Source: Micractinium sp. NFX-FRZ (Eukaryota > Chlorophyta > Trebouxiophyceae > Chlorellales > Chlorellaceae). Taken from it: a DNA stretch of 10,869 bases. How positions within the stretch are numbered: position 1 is the first letter of the stretch; every line of letters begins with the position of its first letter. A program made the translations under genes and the position numbers. The notes beneath the pieces were generated by a model. The model saw only the letters and a list, made by a program, of their open reading frames with translations, was not told the DNA's origin and did not search any database. This document shows positions 8,901 to 10,869 of the stretch, in pieces. The stretch lies in contig JAPTJF010000831.1 in assembly GCA_029339195.1 (NCBI GenBank), positions 1-10,869 of the forward strand, in the 5' to 3' direction.

Positions 8901-10476
8901 GCGCCTGGGAGCTTCGCCTGCTTCCACACTCGGTGCTGCGGCCTCCCTGGAACTCATGTGTTGGCCTGAATAGCACCCAGGGTGACCCAATACACACAGG
9001 CTGTTGTGCCCCCTGCTGTCACTTGCCTACCAAGTTCGCGCGTTTCCCAGCTGGCCCAGGTTGCCTGTGCTAGCCCCGGGCCCTGCGTGGCTTACTTTCC
9101 TGTTGGCTGCCGCGCCTGCCCCTGCCCTGTCCTGCAGCGCGGGCGCCAACCCAAGCTGCATAAACTTCGATGGCAAGACGCCGCTGCACGACGCGCTGGA
9201 GATGCAGGTGTGTGTGTGTGTAGCACACATGGCAGCTGTACCAGTGTGGGGGCTTAGGTGGGCGGCTGGTCACGGCTGAGGGGCAGTTGGGAGCCTGCTG
9301 TTGGAGCTGCGCCTGGCAGTTGGAAGCTCTCTTGCTGCTGCCGTCGCCACTGTAGCCACCAAAGAGCACCTTGACAGGAACTGACATTTATCAGTGCCCG
9401 GAAGGAGGAGACCGCCCATCACCGTGCCTGCTGCATACTCTGCTTCTGTTGCCCGCTGCTGCTGCTGCTGATGCTGCTGCTGCTGCTCTGCTGCTGCTGC
9501 TGCTGATGCTGATGCTGCTGCTCTGCTGCTGCTGCTGCTCCCCACCTCACTAGCCTGCCCCTCCCCCCGCCTGCAGGATGACGAGATGGCGGAGCTGCTG
9601 CTAGATCATGGCGCCGACGTCAACCTGGGCTGCAAGGTGGGGAGGGGTGTTAAGGGAGCTGCAAGGTTGTGGGGGGGGGCGGGTGAGGGAGGTGAGGAAC
9701 GACTTGCCAACAGCAGCGCATGCTGGGGGAAACCGGCCGGTTTTCGGTGAGAAGACGCTGGGGCTGCACAGAGGGGGTCAGTAGCACTGGTGAAGGCGGG
9801 AAGCCATGCCAGGAAGGCAGGGGGACAGGGCGGCAGTCTCAGGGAGACGAGGGGGACAAAGGGGATGGGAAGCTGTGCTGAGATTTATGGGCAGCGGAGG
9901 CCCTGTGCTAAAGGGGCCAAAGCACTGCCCCGTCCCTCCTGCTCAAACGCCAGCACAGGGCGCACGCCAGCAGCCGCTCACCTGCCCCCAACACTTCCCT
10001 GCCCCGCCTGGCTCCTCCCCTTTCCCACTTTGCTCCGCATCGCCTTCGCTCCAGGCATCTTTGCCCCTCATCCCCCCTTCCTTCTCTCCCCCTCCACTCC
10101 ACAGGACTTTGCGTCGCCGCTGCACCAGGCTGCCAGCCGCGGCATGCTGCAGGCACTGCGCCTGCTGCTGCGGAGGGGGGCAGATGCGAACGCGGCTGAT
10201 GAAGGCGGGTGGACACCCCTCATGCTGGCGGTCCGGGGCGGCAAGCTGGCGGCAGTGGACGTGCTGCTTGAAGCGGGGGCGGATGCTGCTGCAAAGAACA
10301 AGGCGGGCGCCACGGCAGTGCACCTGGCGGCAGTGAATGGCAAGGCTGGAGTGTGCCGTGCCCTGGCGCAGCGCGCGCCTGCTGCGCTGACGCTGACCAA
10401 TGCTGAGGGGAAGACGCCAGCAGAGGTGGCAAAGACGCCAGAAGTGGCTGCCCTGCTGGCGCCACAGGGGCAGTAG
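5910..10476 (+). CDS. Ankyrin-repeat protein, 447 aa, 11 exons
   Basis: Soluble protein built almost wholly of ankyrin repeats, a protein-binding scaffold fold; no catalytic domain, signal peptide or membrane segment is visible, so partner and process are unknown. Exons: 5910-6023, 6213-6247, 6820-7032, 7351-7435, 7623-7796, 8129-8193, 8376-8441, 8696-8785, 9138-9207, 9577-9636, 10105-10476; phases agree throughout. Clear repeats start near residues 39 (GQTALHVAAL), 72 (GSTPLHFAA), 174 (GIAPIHLAAR), 208 (GNSALHHAV), 259 (HQTPLHLAAE), 292 (GKTPLHDAL), 325 (ASPLHQAA), 358 (GWTPLMLAV), 391 (GATAVHLAA) and a partial one at 425. Residues 121-173 form a degenerate spacer; the repeat at 208 carries a loop insertion around 236-258. 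Intron 1 has a GC donor. The acceptor of exon 5 could instead be 7608, adding GMALQ. No family name is recognised beyond the repeats. Confidence 0.9.
6024..6212 (+). other. Ankyrin intron 1, GC-AG type, frame-preserving
   Basis: Exon 1 ends in CAG followed by GCAAGA, close to the usual GC-donor consensus; the acceptor is CCCTGCAG. Splicing joins EYCNQ to IGQTALHVAAL, a proper repeat start. No GT donor exists near the exon end. The intron is 189 bp, a multiple of three, and has no stop codon in the gene's frame, so a retained copy would add 63 residues. Confidence 0.75.
6248..6819 (+). other. Ankyrin intron 2 (572 bp)
   Basis: The longest intron of the gene; donor GTGAGA, acceptor CCCTGCAG. 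It splits a tryptophan codon within the first ankyrin repeat (ALHVAAL-W-GSVEAAKELL). Near its start is a short GCTGGCTGTG tandem at about 6269-6290. The rest is C/T-rich on the plus strand with no supported exon. Confidence 0.65.
7033..7350 (+). other. Ankyrin intron 3 (318 bp)
   Basis: Donor GTGGGC, acceptor CAACTGCAG; it splits an arginine codon in phase 2. No repeat, exon or regulatory site was recognised inside. Confidence 0.65.
7415..7451 (+). repeat. 37 bp direct repeat, copy 1 (end of ankyrin exon 4 and its donor)
   Basis: Covers the codons for RQLFTE at the end of exon 4, the GTGCGC donor and the first intron bases. A base-for-base identical copy lies 101 bp downstream, inside the same intron. 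Confidence 0.95.
7516..7552 (+). repeat. 37 bp direct repeat, copy 2 (inside ankyrin intron 4)
   Basis: Perfect copy of 7415-7451, including a complete second donor at 7537-7538. An upstream CAG at 7480-7482 would make 7483-7536 a stop-free, 54 bp, in-phase cassette, but this leaves an intron of only 47 bp before it. Confidence 0.95.
7773..7810 (+). repeat. Exon 5 border repeat, copy A (exon end and donor)
   Basis: Codes for FVDMQDWD at the end of ankyrin exon 5, followed by the GTGAGTGG donor. Two diverged copies follow in intron 5, at offsets 106 and 181 bp. Confidence 0.7.
7879..7911 (+). repeat. Exon 5 border repeat, copy B
   Basis: Diverged copy of 7773-7805; one frame still reads LVDLQHWDASG, against FVDMQDWDVSG in the exon. 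The donor GT has become CC. Its left flank (GGCAGCTG at 7862-7869) is shared with copy C. Confidence 0.65.
7954..7989 (+). repeat. Exon 5 border repeat, copy C
   Basis: Another copy 75 bp after copy B; one frame reads GWFVDMHAG. It shares TTTGTGGACATGCA with copy A and ends in GTGTGAGTGCG, resembling the donor context of the exon. Confidence 0.6.
8786..9137 (+). other. Ankyrin intron 8 (352 bp)
   Basis: Donor GTGAGG, acceptor GTCCTGCAG; phase 2, splitting a serine codon after MLL. Nothing further was recognised inside. Confidence 0.65.
9208..9576 (+). other. Ankyrin intron 9 (369 bp) with microsatellite
   Basis: Donor GTGTGT followed by a short GT run, acceptor CGCCTGCAG; phase 0. Its last third is a CTG-rich microsatellite (9455-9540). 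The remainder shows no coding potential. Confidence 0.7.
9455..9540 (+). repeat. Interrupted CTG microsatellite in ankyrin intron 9
   Basis: About 86 bp of CTG units with ATG and CTCTG interruptions, ending 36 bp before the exon 10 acceptor. The interruptions create several CTGAT pentamers, which fit the loose branch-point consensus YTRAY. Confidence 0.9.
9637..10104 (+). other. Ankyrin intron 10 (468 bp)
   Basis: Donor GTGGGG, acceptor CCACTCCACAG after a long C/T-rich run (about 9985-10104). The gene's frame is open over the second half of this intron, which reflects low stop density rather than coding. No repeat or exon was recognised. Confidence 0.65.
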
Positions 10477-10869
10477 CGGCAGCGCTGCGCGGCGCAGGCC
10501 TACTGGGCACGTGTTGTTCTTATACTCTGCCATTGCTGGCCCTGCTGCTGTGCTCTCCAGAGCATGTTGCTGATGCAACCTCACAAGAATGAATTGTTTT
10601 ACAGCACCACAAAAGCAGAGGGGGCAGAGGGTGGGCAGCCAGGGAGGGACGTCAGGCTGGAGCACAACCAGCAAAGGGGATGCAGGGAGGGGTGCAGCAG
10701 TGCAGGTGGCAAGTAACAACAGCTTTATATGAATCCAGCAATAGCTGCAGATATGAAATGGGTAGGGCTCAGTTCTGGGCAGTGGAATTGCAGCGTTGGA
10801 GCATTTGTGGGGGTGTGTTCCGGACATACAATTTAGGTCTGGCACGGTGGTGGGCCGTTATGCTAGTTC
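10477..10869. other. Ankyrin 3' UTR and right flank
   Basis: Contains the ankyrin 3' UTR. No plus-strand TGTAA was found up to the window end. A minus-strand TGTAA lies at 10603-10599 and could serve a convergent gene entering from the right. The sequence is less GC-rich here than in the genes, and no coding exon could be supported. Confidence 0.5.

Noticed and set aside
9943..10845. Minus-strand frame of 300 codons opposite the last ankyrin exon
   Set aside because: Antisense shadow of a GC-rich coding exon; cysteine- and proline-rich with no recognisable domain.

Overview
The window looks like nuclear DNA from a green alga, most likely a Chlorella-type trebouxiophyte. It is GC-rich, all genes are split by many short introns (about 170-570 bp) with (T/C)GCAG-type acceptors, CTG/CAG trinucleotide runs are frequent, and TGTAA, the polyadenylation motif known from green algae, occurs where expected. 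The organism is inferred from composition, gene structure and protein families; no marker gene is present.

Three protein-coding genes can be assembled exon by exon, with intron phases that agree at every junction. On the minus strand, 4259..864 encodes a 507-residue drug/metabolite-transporter superfamily protein of the triose-phosphate/nucleotide-sugar transporter type (8 exons), with a long hydrophilic N-terminal extension. Just upstream on the same strand, 5212..4544 encodes a ~74-residue LYR-motif protein closest to the LYRM9 type (3 exons; the last is uncertain). On the plus strand, 5910..10476 encodes a 447-residue protein made almost entirely of ankyrin repeats (11 exons). The LYR gene and the ankyrin gene are divergent and share a ~700 bp intergenic region. 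The LYR stop and the transporter start are only 284 bp apart. Positions 1-863 hold the transporter 3' UTR and otherwise nothing recognisable; 10477-10869 is the ankyrin 3' UTR and flank.

Nothing suggests that the three genes form a pathway: one is a membrane carrier, one a probable mitochondrial LYR adaptor, one a repeat scaffold. No mobile element, CRISPR array, RNA gene or viral gene was seen.

The most unusual signal lies in the introns. In three introns of two unrelated genes, the edge of the neighbouring exon, including the splice-site region, is present again inside the intron about 75-106 bp away: a 43/44 bp near-copy in transporter intron 6, a perfect 37 bp copy in ankyrin intron 4, and two diverged copies in ankyrin intron 5. 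This suggests that introns here grow or shift their boundaries by local duplication of exon borders. Two introns also need GC donors (GC-AG), and several introns are stop-free and a multiple of three long, so that retaining them would keep the reading frame.
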